From assembly GCA_018350325.1 (NCBI GenBank), contig JAEVLN010000002.1, positions 558,001 through 622,000 on the forward strand: 64,000 nucleotides of DNA, given 5' to 3'. Of the stretch, positions 32,487-46,269 are shown piece by piece. The stretch comes from Globodera rostochiensis (taxonomy: Eukaryota > Nematoda > Chromadorea > Rhabditida > Heteroderidae). A program made the translations under genes and the position numbers. Under the pieces are notes generated by a model. The model was not told where the DNA came from. It did not search any database and saw only the letters and a program-made list of their open reading frames with translations. Position 1 is the first letter of the stretch. Each line of letters begins with the position of its first letter.

Positions 32487-32700
32487 AATTTGATTCCGTG
32501 AGTGTTTACCGCCCGCCCACCAGCGAACGAATCATTGCGTCGATTTTTGCGCCGGGGGGGGGACGGGAGTTCCAGCTTCAAGTCATTCTTTCCATTTCAT
32601 TCAAACAAATCAATGTGTGCATTATTTTATTTGTGTTGAATTGGGAACAGCATTTCCATCAAAAACTATTAGAAGTAGAGCGAATTTTAGTGCTAAATGC
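32487..32700 (-). repeat. Polyproline-frame family, copy 3 (frameshifted)
   Basis: Homologous to 22730-22960. The C-run is 9 bases; the minus strand reads PVPPPGAKIDAMIRSLVGGR to a TAA, diverging from copy 1 after KIDA. The upstream ATG frame is broken by a TGA. A second partial piece follows at about 32743-32850 (gagttgggaatagcatttcc). Confidence 0.5.
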
Positions 32701-33039
32701 CTAAACCAACGGCATTTTTTTTTTCATTTTTTCATTTTCAAAATATCAATCCGTCCCCTAAAATTTATTTGTGTGTTGAGTTGGGAATAGCATTTCCATC
32801 AGAAACTATTAGAGGTAGAGCGAATTTTAGTGCCTATTTTGGCGCTTGCCCTGCAACATACAAATTGCGTAAAATATTGTTTAAGTATCTTAACAACATT
32901 TTTATTATAGCTCAATTAAATTTTGGCGTTTTTGCTTAAATATATCTTACTTAAAGGCCATAAAACAAAGAAAATAATAATTGAATAAAATAAAGAAATT
33001 ATAAAAAATAAAATGTTTAAATCGGCTCGCTAAAATTGA

Positions 33040-33600
33040 GCTAAAAAAAAATAAAATCCAGCTAACTTTAAACAACAATTTAGAAATCAACCGACCAAAA
33101 TCTTTTGAAATAGAGTTAAACAAAGGTTTACAGCATATTATAACAACGAATAAATTTAATCATTATGCAACATTGGTGCTTTACAAGTATAAAATAAAAT
33201 TTATTTGATAATTCTACTGCCTGTATATGCAAATTCTTACGATATATTAGTTAAAAGTCCAAGAAAAATTAAAAGATACCGACAAACAAAACAACATTTC
33301 ACAACAAAACAATATTCCTAAATCAGATTATAAAGTTAAAGAAGTTCTAAAGGCTAAATACAACTTACTTTTTGATTTTAATTCATATTGTAATTATTCT
33401 TAATTGAAAAATCAAGCACCCAGCTAAAATAAAAATATACATAGAATAAAAAGAAAATTTAAAAAAAATTGGATATGGTAAAGATAAACAAACGCCATAA
33501 ATTAAATTAACAAATAAAATATTAACTCCATACCCTTTGAAACAATAAACAAAGAATTTTGACGTAACCGTTTCAGACAAAAAAAACAAAGGCATCGTAA
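33040..33600 (-). repeat. Dispersed repeat R4 (copy 2)
   Basis: Two parts matching the 557-900 copy: the gagctaaaaaaaaataaaat part at about 33010-33090 and the part with the minus-strand open frame (33383-33595) containing FFKFSFYSMYIF. Confidence 0.45.
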
Positions 33601-34649
33601 AAATTAAAATAAAATATTTATGCGAAATAACAATTTATTTTAAGCCCTCATTTCTAAAAATATAATATCTGAAGCTTTTCACAATGCGCCTTCAAAACGA
33701 CAATGGAGCTCGTTTCTAATGATATTTTCTGCGGCATAAAAATGGGTTTATTAACTTAAATGGATTTTCGGTTGATAAATAATAATTAAAATAATGTTCA
33801 AATATATTTTAATCTATATAAAACAATAAATTGATTTAATACGTCTATATAAAAAATAACAAATTAATTATTTATTTAACAAAAAATTGTGCAAATAACG
33901 CTTTTGAAAATAATAAAAACAAAAAATACCGTTTTCAAAAAACAAATTATTTACTTAATATATTAAAAAAGCAATATTTGTTATTTGAGTAGAAACGGCC
34001 AAGTTGAAGTAGGGTATTTTTTAACCAATAAAATCATACCAGATGTATGAATGTGCAATGTGGTGTTGATGAATTTTTATTGCTTAATCAGTTCCAATAT
34101 ATAATAAAATAAACATGTTTACTTTATTATTTTCGGGTAGTCTTTTTTGTCGGTAATTCGTTAAAATGTTTTGTGACAGATTTAAATATTTTTTAATTTA
34201 TTTTTAATTTTTATTCCTTTTTCATTTCCCAGATTTTGAAACATCGACCCAGCAAATAAATTTTTGAATTAATTCATCACATCATTCTGAATTTTTCTTC
34301 AATTTTCTTAAAAAATTGCCGTTTTTGTTAAAAATTTTTGCAGCGCTAAAAAATTGCCGGGTAAATATCGGTTATAGCGGCCAGAGCCAAAATTGAACAA
34401 AACATATACCAATTGAATTCACATCCTCTGATTAATATCAATTGCTTTTTAAGCCAATAATTCTCCATGCAATAAAAAATATTTTTTTACAATTTATTAT
34501 TATCTGTAATTAAATGCTAATTTTTTCTTCTTTATTACGTTTCAAATTTGGTAATTTTAATTGCAACATTATAAAAAAAAATCATAAAAAATAAGTAATC
34601 CAAATAAGAATTAACATTTAAATTCCTATTATATATTTACAAATATTAC

Positions 34650-34960
34650 AATTTGCCTTCAAGTTTCTGATTGACAGCCAAGCTCAGGAATCGTCCATAA
34701 AATTAGCAAAACAACCCAAATAGTTGAATAAATGTAATTGTTTTTAGCGGTGAAACTTAAATGGGGGTTAAGGCCTAACTAGAATAATAATCGAAAATAA
34801 AATTATAAGAATAAAACAGTAAATTATTTTTTAGTCCCAAAAACCATCACAAATTCAACAAAAAAAAATTTTTACAATGTTTTGAATTTAAATAAAAAAT
34901 ACCATTAATTTATAATGAATTAACTAAAGCAAATGAACATTTATTCAAGAAGGCAAACAC
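34650..34960 (+). repeat. Dispersed repeat R2 (copy 2)
   Basis: Starts ttgccttcaagtttctgatt, includes gacagccaagctcaggaatc and gcggtgaaacttaaatgggg. The 44145 copy is the closest relative. Confidence 0.6.
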
Positions 34961-35089
34961 TTAATCGATACCTACGCATCAATCGTTATTTGACCGTAAC
35001 ATATAAAATAATTTAATTTAAATAATACACCCAATCTTTTTATTTTAAAAAGAAAAACAGTAAGGAGACGCAAAAAAATAACGACAAAA

Positions 35090-35660
35090 TTAAAATGAAT
35101 AAATCAACTTTACATAATAAATTCAAAAACTGTAATGCAGTTGGACTAGTTGTAACAACAATATTTTTAAAATTGATAAAATTCTTAAATAATTAAAATA
35201 ATGATCTTTTTGATAAAAAATGACATCCGTTTTGACCAATTTCGAACCGCGATCAGATCAGGGATGGACGCAAACGAATTTTTTCGCGGAGAATCCGCAT
35301 CACACAATATGCAATCTCGACAAAAAAATTCGCAACTCCAAAAAGGCCGCAATTTCCGCAGAAATCGGTTCAAACCCGTTACTGCAGCATTTTTTGTGGC
35401 TTATTATGTGCCCAACTTAAGATTAAGCCCTATACCATCTGAACATAAATTCATTTTTAAATTTTTGTTGAAAATTTTTCAGATTTAATATTAACTTTTT
35501 AAAAAGTAATTTTTCAAAAAAATCTATTTTTTTTTCTTTTAAAAATTTTTTGTCTAGTTGTGCTTTTCTTAAAACACAAAACTGGCATTTTTGAAAATTT
35601 TTTTAAAAAGCAAGTTTTTGTTAAACTTAAAATGCACCCTTAAAAAAGCCGTCGGAAAAA
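35090..35660. repeat. Duplicated segment SD3, copy 1
   Basis: Similar to about 46270-47150. A GC-richer core (gatcagatcagggatggacg, gcggagaatccgca) is followed by a shared tail ending attttttgtctagttgtgct. The core may be a fragment of a CAGGGATGGACG-type transposon end, but no matching opposite end was found. Open frames of 66-95 codons here are not conserved in frame between copies. Confidence 0.6.
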
Positions 35661-36639
35661 AAATTTGGGATTTCTGTTAAGAAATTTTACTTATTCGCTA
35701 TTTTAAATGTTCGGGAGGGAAGTACTCTTTATCAAAAATCTTCATAAAATCTAATCAAATAATAAATTAAAAAATGAAAATATTTTCGTTTAAATTGCAA
35801 TAAAAATACAAATTTACTTATGTTGGTTGTACCGATCACCAATCATTAAACAAACATTTATCAGAATTAAAGCAATATGATAAATAATTAAATAATCTTA
35901 AATTAGATTTTAAATTTTAAATAAAACAGAAACAGCACTATAAATGACCAAAATAAATAAAGAAAATAATAATAAAACGTAAATGGATAGAATTAAAAAA
36001 AAAAAATTAACCATTTTTAGTAAATAATTAAAATCATAAACATGTATTAAAATGTTTTTAATTGTTATAGGCACGCGTCATTTGAAATGTGCTGCACTCC
36101 GTACCGCTGATGGGGGTTACAAAACAAATGGACCTCAAAGCATATACTCGCCCGAATTCCTTTTTATTTTGACAAATAAAATAAAAAAGATTGAAACTTT
36201 AAGGTATTCAAAATGAATTAAATTTGGCTACTTATTCGCTATTTTAAATGTTCGGGAGAGAAGTACTCTTTATCAAAAATCTTCATAAATCTAATCAAAT
36301 AATAAAAAAGCGATTAAATGAAATCGATTAGTTAATTTATGTAAATATCCAACAAAATTTTATTCAATGCTGCTTTCATTAATAAATTAAAATATTAACT
36401 CAAAAAATTTATATTGTTAAATTAATTAAATATCTTAAATTAGATTTTACAGAAACAGCCAATAATTTGTGTAATTAATAATAAATTTTATTCTATTTCA
36501 AATATTCTGTCACTGACAATGAGGCAGTGACGAAGATCAAAGAATGAGCGAGCGAAAACAATGAGGCATGATTCAGCGAATAGAACGACAGCAAATGATT
36601 ATTTAACAGTGTGAATTGCCTCGAGAGAGGCACTCAAGG

Positions 36640-37400
36640 ATAAATAATGATTAATGAAAAATTAAATAATATAATATCGTAAATTCTGAATATGTTTAAG
36701 ATAATCAAAGAAATAAAGTTGACTAATAAAGTTGTTTAAATATGGTAGCAATTAAAAGTCGACCAACGCTGCACAACCCAATGTCATTGCTCAAACCAGA
36801 GCCACACCAAATAGTTGGATAAATACAAACCAATTAAAATGTATTTTAAATGATAACAAATTTGTTTTTCAAAATGTTATAATTATTTAAATCAAAACAC
36901 CAGCGCTCGACAACATTTAAATTTAATAAAAATAAAACCGTAAAAATATAAAGTGAGCCAAATAAAAATTAAAATAAAAAACAATAAAATATAAAGTAAC
37001 CCAAATATGACTTATTTATTGACCTTATGATTAAATGCTGAAATAATAAAAAACATTTTTAAATATGAACTAAACTCAATAAGAAGGCGACGGCAGAAAC
37101 CACATGTACAATATGAATAGATGGGATAAATTTTTACGATGATCTGTACAAACAAATAAACATTGGTTAAAAATTATAAAAATGACATGTTTATACAGCT
37201 TATTTCAAATAAAAAAGCTAAAATTAATTGGTTCAGCAAAGACAATGAGAAAGAATATAATAAATCTAATATTAAATCAAACGAATATTTGACTAAAATT
37301 AATTATAATTTCTCAACTAAATAAACGAAGTGTATTCAAGTAAACAAAAAATTCGAAAAGCAAAATGTGCCAACTTCTAAATCATTTTTTTAGTTATTAA
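36640..37400. repeat. Segmental duplication SD2, copy 2
   Basis: Second copy of 31525-32400. Shared GC-richer spots include gtcgaccaacgctgcacaac and gaaggcgacggcagaaacca. Confidence 0.75.
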
Positions 37401-38034
37401 AAATATTTATTCAATTATTTTAAAAAATATAAAAAGCAAATTAAAAACCTTAAAGAAATATATTAATCAAATATAGAGCTTTGTAAGTCTCATTATAGAA
37501 ACAAGTTTTACACAAACAAAAAAGGCTTTAAAAAACAAAAAAAAATAAAGTATATTTAATTAAAAAGTTTAAACCAATATTAGAAAAACAGCAAAAAATT
37601 TGTGGGCGAAAAGCCGGAAGATTCTGAAACATGTTCACTAAAATGAAAAAAAAAATTATAAAAACACCGAAGGCAATAAAATTAATAAAAAATTTCATAT
37701 CTAAATTTTATCAAATAATAGGTTAATTTAAATTCTAAATGAATTTATAAGAATTACAAAAAATAGAATTAAATCTTTACCACAAAATTCAATTAATTTG
37801 ATATATATTTTTGTGGGTTTGTAGAATAAAAACAAAAACAAAATACTAATAGAAGTTGATGAATTGGGTTGATGAATTGGATCAAAGCAGCAAATTTAAA
37901 TATTGCTGGTAAAATGTTAAAATGATATAATTATTCAACAATTCATTTTTATAAAAAGATTAAATCAAAAAAGCTCTAAGTGACATACAAGAGTTTAACG
38001 CCTAAAAATCTCTACTCTTATCATTTAAATTGCT

Positions 38035-38420
38035 ATTATCAAATTTACAAATATTACAATTTGCCTTCAAGTTTGGGTTAATCGAAAGCCAAGCTCAAGA
38101 ATCGGCCATTAGACGATTTAAAGGACGCGATAGAACGTTTAGCAAAACAAAAAGTTAAATAAATGTAATTGTTTTTAGCGGTGAAACTTAAATGGGGGTT
38201 TAAGGCCTCACTAGAATAATAAATTATTAATGGAAAGTGCAGTCATAAAATTGTATAAAACAGTAAATTATTTTTTTAGTCAGAAAATAAATAAAAAAAT
38301 AAGAAACTTATCGGCGCAGGTTGATACGCGCATTTGTTACCATCACAAATTCAACAAAAAAATTTAACAATGTTTTGAATTTAAATTTAAAAAAATCATT
38401 AATTTATAATGGATTAACTA
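38035..38420 (+). repeat. Dispersed repeat R2 (copy 3, longest core)
   Basis: This copy has about 30 extra bases in the core and a plus frame reading ESQAQESAIRRFKGRDRTFS, which looks coding. Other copies lack this stretch. The copy continues through tgatacgcgcatttgttacc. Confidence 0.55.
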
Positions 38421-38724
38421 ACGCATAAAAACATTTATCCAAGATCGCGGATATGTAGAAATTGTAACGCGCATCTGTTACCATCAAATTCAAAATACAT
38501 AACAATTTAAAAAATGTTGAATTTAATTAAAATTCAAAAATATCATATTTATAATGAATTAACTAATGCAAATGAACTTTAATTCAAGAAGGAAAATATT
38601 GATAAATCTTTCAAAATTATATAATCGAATACTTTACCAAAGACGATTACACACATACGCATTTGCCAGCATGCTCATAACAATTTTGAAAAATAAACAT
38701 CCGAAAGCAATGTACAACATTTAA

Positions 38725-39150
38725 CAAATATTACAATTTGCCTTCAAGTTTGGTTTAATCGAGAGCCAAGCTCAAGAATCGACCATAAAATTAGCAAAAC
38801 AAATCAAATAGTTAAATAAATGTAATTGCTTTTTGCGGTTAAACTTAAATGGGGGTTTAAGGCCTAACTAAATAATAAATTATTAATTAAAGTGAGTCTA
38901 AATTTTTAAAATAAAATTGTAACAATAAAACAGTAAATTATTTTTTAGTCACAAAATAAATTTAAAAAAAGAAACTTATCGGCGTAGGTTGATACGCGCA
39001 TTTGTTCACATCACAAATTCAACAAAAAAAAATTTTTACAATGTTTTGAATTTAAATAAAAAATACCATTAATTTATAATGAATTAACTTAAACATATGA
39101 ACATTTATTCAAGAAGGCAAACACTTGATCGACGACAACTACGCATTCAG
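38725..39150 (+). repeat. Dispersed repeat R2 (copy 4)
   Basis: Begins about 690 bp after copy 3, in direct orientation. It contains gagccaagctcaagaatcga, gcggttaaacttaaatgggg and ggcgtaggttgatacgcgca. Confidence 0.6.
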
Positions 39151-39744
39151 GATCCATGCCATAAGCGCTTACATAAAAAATAAATCAAATTCAATACAAA
39201 ATAAAATACATAACAATGTTTAAAAATGTTAAATTTAATTAAAATTCAAAAATATCATTAATTTATAATGAATTAACTAATGCAAATGAACCTTAATTCA
39301 AGAAGGAAAATATTGATAAATCAAAAATTTAATTTTTTTCAAATTTGATAATGAATAACGATTAAAAAAACAACACAGCAAACGCTATTCAACTTTGCAA
39401 AATCTTGACAATATTTTGCATTCAAAATGTTCAAATATTCGTTTACAAAAAATACCAAAAATTTTTAGCTTGGATTATTGTTGATTGGATTTTTTGATTT
39501 TGCTAATCAAGGAAGTAAGCCCGACGCGATTACTCATAAACTATTAAGCGTCCTGTTTTTTGTAAGCGGTTGAATGCATTTATGCATCCGAAAGCAATGT
39601 ATTAAACATTTGTAATAAAATCATTTAATATTCAAATAAATAATCTAAAATAATACAAAAATTACTTCAAAGAAAATTGAGTTAAAAAATGCCAAACATC
39701 ATCGGTATTTTCTCAGCATAAACAAATATTTTGATAAAATAACT

Positions 39745-40075
39745 AAATTTAAAAGCTTTGTTTTTAAAAAAGGAAGTGGATGCGTGTGCAATGGAATCGC
39801 GATGTTAATACACGAGGGACTCAATAACGTAAATTTGACGTGCCGCCGTAAAAATCAGAGTCTTTACGGCACCTGGGATCGGGACCAAAAGTTTAATCGT
39901 TCCCCAAAAACATAAAGATACACAAATGATTTTATATCAAAAGTAAAAAATGATAACTTTAAGATTTTAATAAAAAGTTCAACAAATAATGAATTTAAAA
40001 AAATTTGTTTAATCATTTATAATTTCGCGTTATAAATTAACACATTTAATGTACGTAAAAAGGTGAGGCTCCAGC
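39745..40075 (+). repeat. Dispersed repeat R1 (copy 3)
   Basis: Core gtgtgcaatggaatcgcgat to ggcacctgggatcgggac. The frame differs from copy 2; one plus frame reads NNVNLTCRRKNQSLYGTWDR. Confidence 0.6.
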
Positions 40076-40658
40076 TAAAATAAGAATTAAGAAAAATTAT
40101 ATTAATTTAATTTTGAAAATTATTTCTGGTTACATAAGAAAACAACGTGGGAACCAATGAGGCACCTTCTGAATTAATCAAATCAAAATTTAAAAAACCA
40201 AATATTATACGTTGCTCCATGTTCCATCCTGGATAAACAAATTTACTAGAATAAATTATTTAATTTATGACTATTACTGAGGAAAAAGGTCATTAAACTT
40301 GTTATTAGCTTCGACGCGTGACAGTCAGAGGATAAAGAATGCTAAAAGACAGTAATAATGCATTTATATCAAAAGTAAAAAATGATAATTTTAAGCTTTT
40401 TATAAAAAGTTTAAAGAATAATGAATTTAAGAAATTTGTTTAAAATAAAAAAAGGGGATGAAGCAGCAAAACAATTAAGGCAACTTCGGCTCAATTGCAA
40501 GTTGCATTTAAACGGCGCGAAACGCATAATTTCCATGCCAAACTAATGCAATAAAATTTAAATTGTTATATTGGGGGTATTATGTTTTTCTTTTTTTATT
40601 AATAAAATTATTCTTAATATTCAAAAACAAAGAAAATATACAATAACCTGATGCGTAA

Positions 40659-40898
40659 TTGACTGGCAGCAGTGTATACTTTAAATTAAACCAAACCATC
40701 ATTTTAAGACATATATATGGCAATGGCCACTGTTTTTCCAAAATAAAACATCATTTAATCCAAGGGATCGATTATGATCCAAAAACTTTAAGGAGTTCAA
40801 GTAAGCGAGCTAATTCCAAGTTTGAACCATTTCCCAAAATTCAGCAATTGGGTGCTGGAGAACAGGCCCAAATTACAAGCAAGGATGGAACATATTAA
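40659..40898 (+). CDS. Open frame in R3 copy 4, possible C-terminal exon
   Basis: 79 codons ending TAA at 40896-40898. The GC-richer second half reads DPKTLRSSSKRANSKFEPF and KIQQLGAGEQAQITSKDGTY. The end is conserved at amino-acid level with 930-1052 (QAKITGKDGTY). It is the best preserved copy of R3 in the window. Start codon use is doubtful; it is more likely an exon of a decayed or unfinished gene model than a complete gene. Confidence 0.35.
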   Translation: MTGSSVYFKLNQTIILRHIYGNGHCFSKIKHHLIQGIDYDPKTLRSSSKRANSKFEPFPKIQQLGAGEQAQITSKDGTY

Positions 40899-40999
40899 AA
40901 AATAAATAAAAGAATCAAGTTTTATGAGCTAAATTATTCTTCTTATATTCACTATTTAAATGTTCGGGAGGGAAGAACTGTTATTTCTTCATAAAAACA

Positions 41000-43900
41000 A
41001 AAGCTCGTATTTCAAAGCGATTAAAATGAAATCGATTATAAATTAATTAATGTAAATATCCAATATTAATGTGTAAAGCCTAATACAAGCCATAGTATGT
41101 AAATTACTGCAAAAACTTTTAAAAACTTCAATGTATTTTTCCACGATCAAAAAGGGAGAACATTTTGCGCAAAAGCGCCAAATATTTTTATACCTATAAT
41201 ATACATTAAATAATCAAGGATATATAAATAATTAAAAAGTAATAACTCACGATAAGCAGAGCAAATACAATTTGTTAAAATTGTTCATTATTAAAATGTT
41301 TTTAATTATTATTGGAAAGTTTAAATTATTAAATGCACGAAGCAAATTGATAAATGTGTACAACATGAACCACGCGTCCTATGAAATGTGCTGCACTCCG
41401 TACTGCTGATGGGTTACAGAACAAATGGACCTCAAACGCATATACTCGCCCGAATTCCTTTTTATTTTGAAAAATAAAATAGAAAAGATTGAATTGAACT
41501 TTAAGGTTATTCAAAATGAATTAAATTATTTAACAACTGATTGAAAAATTTTGAAACAAAAAGATAATAATATATTATTAACTAAAGTATTTATTAACTA
41601 TTAAATTAAAGTATTTATTAACCAACCACTGGAATAAGAAAATTTTCAAATATAAAACGTATTTAATAAATATAGAATGAATAGAAAACAAATAAGGCCG
41701 AGATTAAAAATAATTAGCTAAAATACAAGTTAAATCTTAAATAATTTAGTGCCAATACTCAAATAATAAAATAAAGGAATAACGTTATTTAAAAGAATAC
41801 TTAAATTTAAAGTTATTAAAAAAGGAACCATAATAATTTAATGGAAAAATACACCCCTAAAAATCGGGTTTTTAAATCACCGTAGAATAAAGATGGGCGA
41901 AAAATGTTTAGAATTGCTGTTTTTGTTAACATTTGCCAGAATCCAAAATAAACTTGCAAATATTTAATTACCTCGGGCCCGGCCAACAAATATTTTTACC
42001 TTTTTTCATTATAAAATTTTGTTAGAATTTCTTCTTACCAAAATTTTTGCATTTAGCATTTTAAAGCGCTTTCTCCTCCAAATGACAAATAATTCTAAAG
42101 ATTTTTTGAAAAGGAACATTAAAGAAAAAGCCTATTAATTTTAAACGTGCTATTATGAACATTTTAAGGCACACCACAAATACACGCTGTTGCAAGCTTC
42201 GCGCATTAAGAATTACAATATTCATAAATATCTGTGTCCTAAATAAAGCTAAATCAAATATATTATATTTACAATAACAAAATAAAATTAAAATAAATGG
42301 AGCTGTTACAAAGCAAATAATAAATAAAATTTATCATTGTGCACTCTTTTGGGCAAAGTCGACAACATTACAAGAGTTGGCGCTACTAAAGGTTTAACCT
42401 ATAATAAAAAATTCTTTAAATAATTAGTTAAATGTAATTTTATTGAAAAAATTTGTTAAATTTACTGGATTGTGACTAATGCTGCAATTCTGAACAAATG
42501 CGGAAAGGTAACTTAGTTTGTAAACTAATTTTAAAAAAAACAGGTGATAAGTAAGTGTATGTCAATGATTCAATAATTAACAAAAACTTTAACTTTATCC
42601 TTAATTGTTTTTAAATTTTAATAATTAAAAGCCCAAAAAAATTAGAAGATACCGACCAACACACAATATTCACAACAATGCAATATTCCTAAATCAGATT
42701 ATAAAGTTAAAGAAGTTTCTAAAGGCTAAATACAAATTGATTTTCGATTTTAATTCAATTGTAATTATTATTAGTTGAAAAATCAAGCAACCAGCCAATA
42801 TAAAAATATATACTTTAGTATGGTAAAGATAAAAAAACGCCATAAATTTTTTTTTCTCCAATACCCATGAAATTATTATTATTTTAACATTTGTTTAAAT
42901 AAAATTCCTGACGCGATGATGAGTCCAATATTCTGCTATCCGCACAATAATAATAAATAATCAAAGTATGTAATTTATTAAAGCAAAAAAAGAATGGTGA
43001 TATTAAAGGAAAAAGAACACATCAACTCAAATAAGAGGATCAGATCAGACCACATAAAAACACATCAGAATAAATAATTTACGAGGTCAATTTAATACAA
43101 ATTTAACAAAAAAAAAAGTTATAAAAAATTAAAATGTGCCACTGTCCAAATAAGCTAAATTAGAAAGATAAGATTAATGTGAATGATCATTGTGTATTCA
43201 TAGCATTTCCGAGGACAGCAATTATTATTTTTGTATCGATAATACTTTAATAAAGTCATAATGGAGAAAAGATGTGCATTCCCATAAGCACGAATAATTT
43301 AAAAACAATTAACAATAAACGTTAAATACCATAAATAAAAATTGAATAAGTTATAAACATTTGAAAAATTTACAAGTTCTGTATCAGCAAAGTTTGAGGC
43401 CCTCCGAACCTGCACTAGCCTAGATTTGAATTTGAAAAAGCGAATTAAACAAATTCTTTAAAAAACAGTTTATTTATTTACAGCAAAGTTGTGCAAATTA
43501 ATTTATAAACTTAACAATAAATTATAACATAAATAATTTTTAATTTATTCAAACAAATATTTACCAAAAATAGGTAATCAACAACTACACGCACAGTGAC
43601 CTCGGTTCCAAATCAAAAATTTAATGGAAATCTACGCATTAATTGACATTCCAAAATATGACTAAAACTTTAAATAAGATTAAGACAAAGGTAGCTAAAA
43701 AATGGTTCAATTAAATTTTACCTAATAATTTTTTTAAATTATACAAATTCTTTCAAAAACAGGTAACTCCTACACACGCAACACCTCAAACGCATTTAAA
43801 TTACATACACACCCACACGAGTTATTAACTAAAAATTAACCAGAAAATGAGTGAAGGAGAAAGGACGCTAGAGTTCAAATTAATTTAATTTAAATTTTTT

Positions 43901-44140
43901 AAAACAAATTTTTTTTAAAATAAAAAGCAAACAAAAATCAATGCTGCCAAACCCCATTTCTCAAACCAGAGACACACAATTGAGTAACTAAAAAACAAAC
44001 CAATAAAATGTAAGGATACATTTTTATTCAAAATCTAATTATTTAATCAAAACACTTTTGACAACATTGAAATATTAAAAAATATAAGTAGCCAAATAAG
44101 AATTAATCTCTATTCTTATTATTTAAATAGCTAATAAATT
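41000..44140. other. AT-rich block
   Basis: Mostly AT-rich with isolated GC-richer spots, for example 42338-42396 (plus frame CALFWAKSTTLQELALLKV then TAA) and ctcgggcccggcc at about 41974. An R4 remnant lies at about 42640-42960. No gene supported. Confidence 0.45.
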
Positions 44141-44144
44141 TACT

Positions 44145-44540
44145 GCCTTCAAGTTTCTGATTGACAGCCAAGCTCAGGAATCGTCCATAAAATTAGCAAA
44201 ACAAACCAAATAGTTGAATAAATGTAATTGTTTTTAGCGGTGAAACTTAAATGCGGCCTAACTAGATAATAAATTATTAATGTACAAGTAGTCTAAATTT
44301 GAAAATAAAATTGTAAGAATAAAACGTAAATTATTTTTTTACTCCGAAAATAAATTTAAAAAAAGAAGCTATCGGAGTAGGTTGATACGCGCATTTGTTC
44401 ACATCAGAATTCAACAAAAACAAAATTTTACAATGTTTTGAATTTAATAAAATCATTAATTTATAGTGAATTAACTAATGCATATGAACATTTATTCAAG
44501 AAGGCAAAGACTTAATGACATCTACGCATTCAGAATCCAT
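44145..44540 (+). repeat. Dispersed repeat R2 (copy 5)
   Basis: Contains cttcaagtttctgattgaca and tgatacgcgcatttgttcac; lacks part of the gggggtttaagg core. Confidence 0.55.
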
Positions 44541-44574
44541 GCCATAAAGAGCTTAACTTTCAATACATTCTTGA

Positions 44575-44805
44575 AGAAATTTTTAGCGAAAATTTTTTGA
44601 AAAAATTCAAATTTTAGGCACTTTTTCCCAAAATTTCTTATTTGAAGGTTTTCATGCAAAAATGACTGGTTTGGTCGGTTTTGCACATTTTTAGCTCATA
44701 TTTTGACACTTTTGTGGTTTTGGACCATATTTTGGGGGTTTTTTGTCCAAATTTTAATGTCCATATTTGACGCTTTTAGCCCATATAAATCCTCGCCCTA
44801 ATGAT
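44575..44805. mobile_element. Transposon end fragment (TAGGGCGAGG type)
   Basis: The right border reads, on the minus strand, TAGGGCGAGGATTTATATGG, preceded inward by lines such as tttggcacatattttgac. A similar border (TAGAGTCAAGATTTTCAGGC) occurs near 60540. The opposite terminus is missing, so this is a truncated copy of a hAT-like element at best. Confidence 0.3.
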
Positions 44806-45639
44806 AACCGAAAACAAACACTCTAATTAACTTTTAGCAGTGTAACTTTGGTACAATTAAATGATTATAAATTACAAAATATCAATATCCAAACAATTAA
44901 ATTGGTAAATTGTAAGAATAAATTTTGCTTATTAAACAAAAATAATGAAATTTCGGAAGCAAGCCATTAATAACAAAATTTCAAAAATATTGAATTAAAT
45001 TACATTTTAAACGAACATTTAAAGGTTTAAGCACAAAAATTAAAAAAAAATAAAATTTGTTAAACTTTTTGCAGTATAAGAATCAGTGCAAACACACGCA
45101 CAGCGCTACAAACTGCTCTAAGCAGGCGACATAAATTAATTGCTTAAAAGCATCATTTTATGTTATATATAAATGATATTTTCAACACTAAATTCGTTAA
45201 TTTTCATTAAAAAATGTCTGAAGAGTTGGGTTGGGGATTTTATGCGCTAAATATATAAATTTAAGATTATCCTTTTTTCTTTAAAAAATCAAAGCTATTA
45301 TCAAATCGGAGAACTAATGAAAATTCAACAAAATAATCATTTCAGACATATCGCTATATAGTGAAGCGCGAAATGCAATAATTTTCATGCCAAACAAAGG
45401 CAATAAAATTGAATAAAATTAAAAAATTAATAAGATAAATTATTCACATTAGCAGTGTAACTTTGTACAATTAAATGATTATAAATAGATTACAAAATAT
45501 CAATATCCAAACAGTTAAATTGGTAAATTGTCATGAATAAATAAATCTTGCTTGCTAAACAAAAATAATGAAATCAAAAGAAAAATAAAATTTGTAATAA
45601 AAATATATCCAGACAAAGAAATATGTTTTTTTTCAAAAT

Positions 45640-45790
45640 AGAACAAAATTCAATCCAAGGATTGCTTATGCCCAAAAATCTTGGCGAGTTCAAGTAGGCG
45701 CCCTATTCCAAGTTAAAAAAAAAAAATTAATTCCATGCTAAAAATATGTTTAAAAACAATTAATATTTTCAATAAATTTCTTAGATATTA
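45640..45790 (+). repeat. Dispersed repeat R3 (copy 5)
   Basis: Contains ttcaatccaaggattgctta and gcgagttcaagtaggcgccc. Directly upstream (45060-45180) lies the empty counterpart of the element C insertion region. Confidence 0.6.
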
Positions 45791-46269
45791 TTGTAATAAA
45801 TTAATTTGTGTTATCTCCAAAGAGAAATATAATCGTTACATTCTCAGCAATGATTTAATTCTAACTTTAATAAATACAAATTATGGGTGTAGTGATGGAG
45901 ATGTTTCAGCAATTAAACATTGGATAAAAAGTAATTTCGACCGATTAAACGTTTTATTATAACCAAAAACTAAACAATAAAGCTATAAAGGCACTACTCC
46001 TTTAACTAATTATGAGAAAAAGCAATATTAATTATCAAAAATATTAATTTAAAAGGCTTTAAAAACAATAAAATTACATTCCAACAAAATTTAAATCAAT
46101 ATATTAATTTAAACTCTAAACTATTCACATTGGTCATTGCAGGCGGTGAGCTTCTAATATAAAGCATTTCAACGTGAATATGTGTTCGACATGCCGGAAT
46201 GTTTATTTTTTTTTGTTGTTGCAAATCAATCGTTATTTGACCGTAACATATAAACTAATTTTAAAGACG

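Noticed and set aside
35201..35488. 95-codon frame in SD3 copy 1 as a gene
   Set aside because: The second copy (46715-46984) keeps the C-terminal residues but reads the GC-rich core in another frame, so selection on this frame is not supported.
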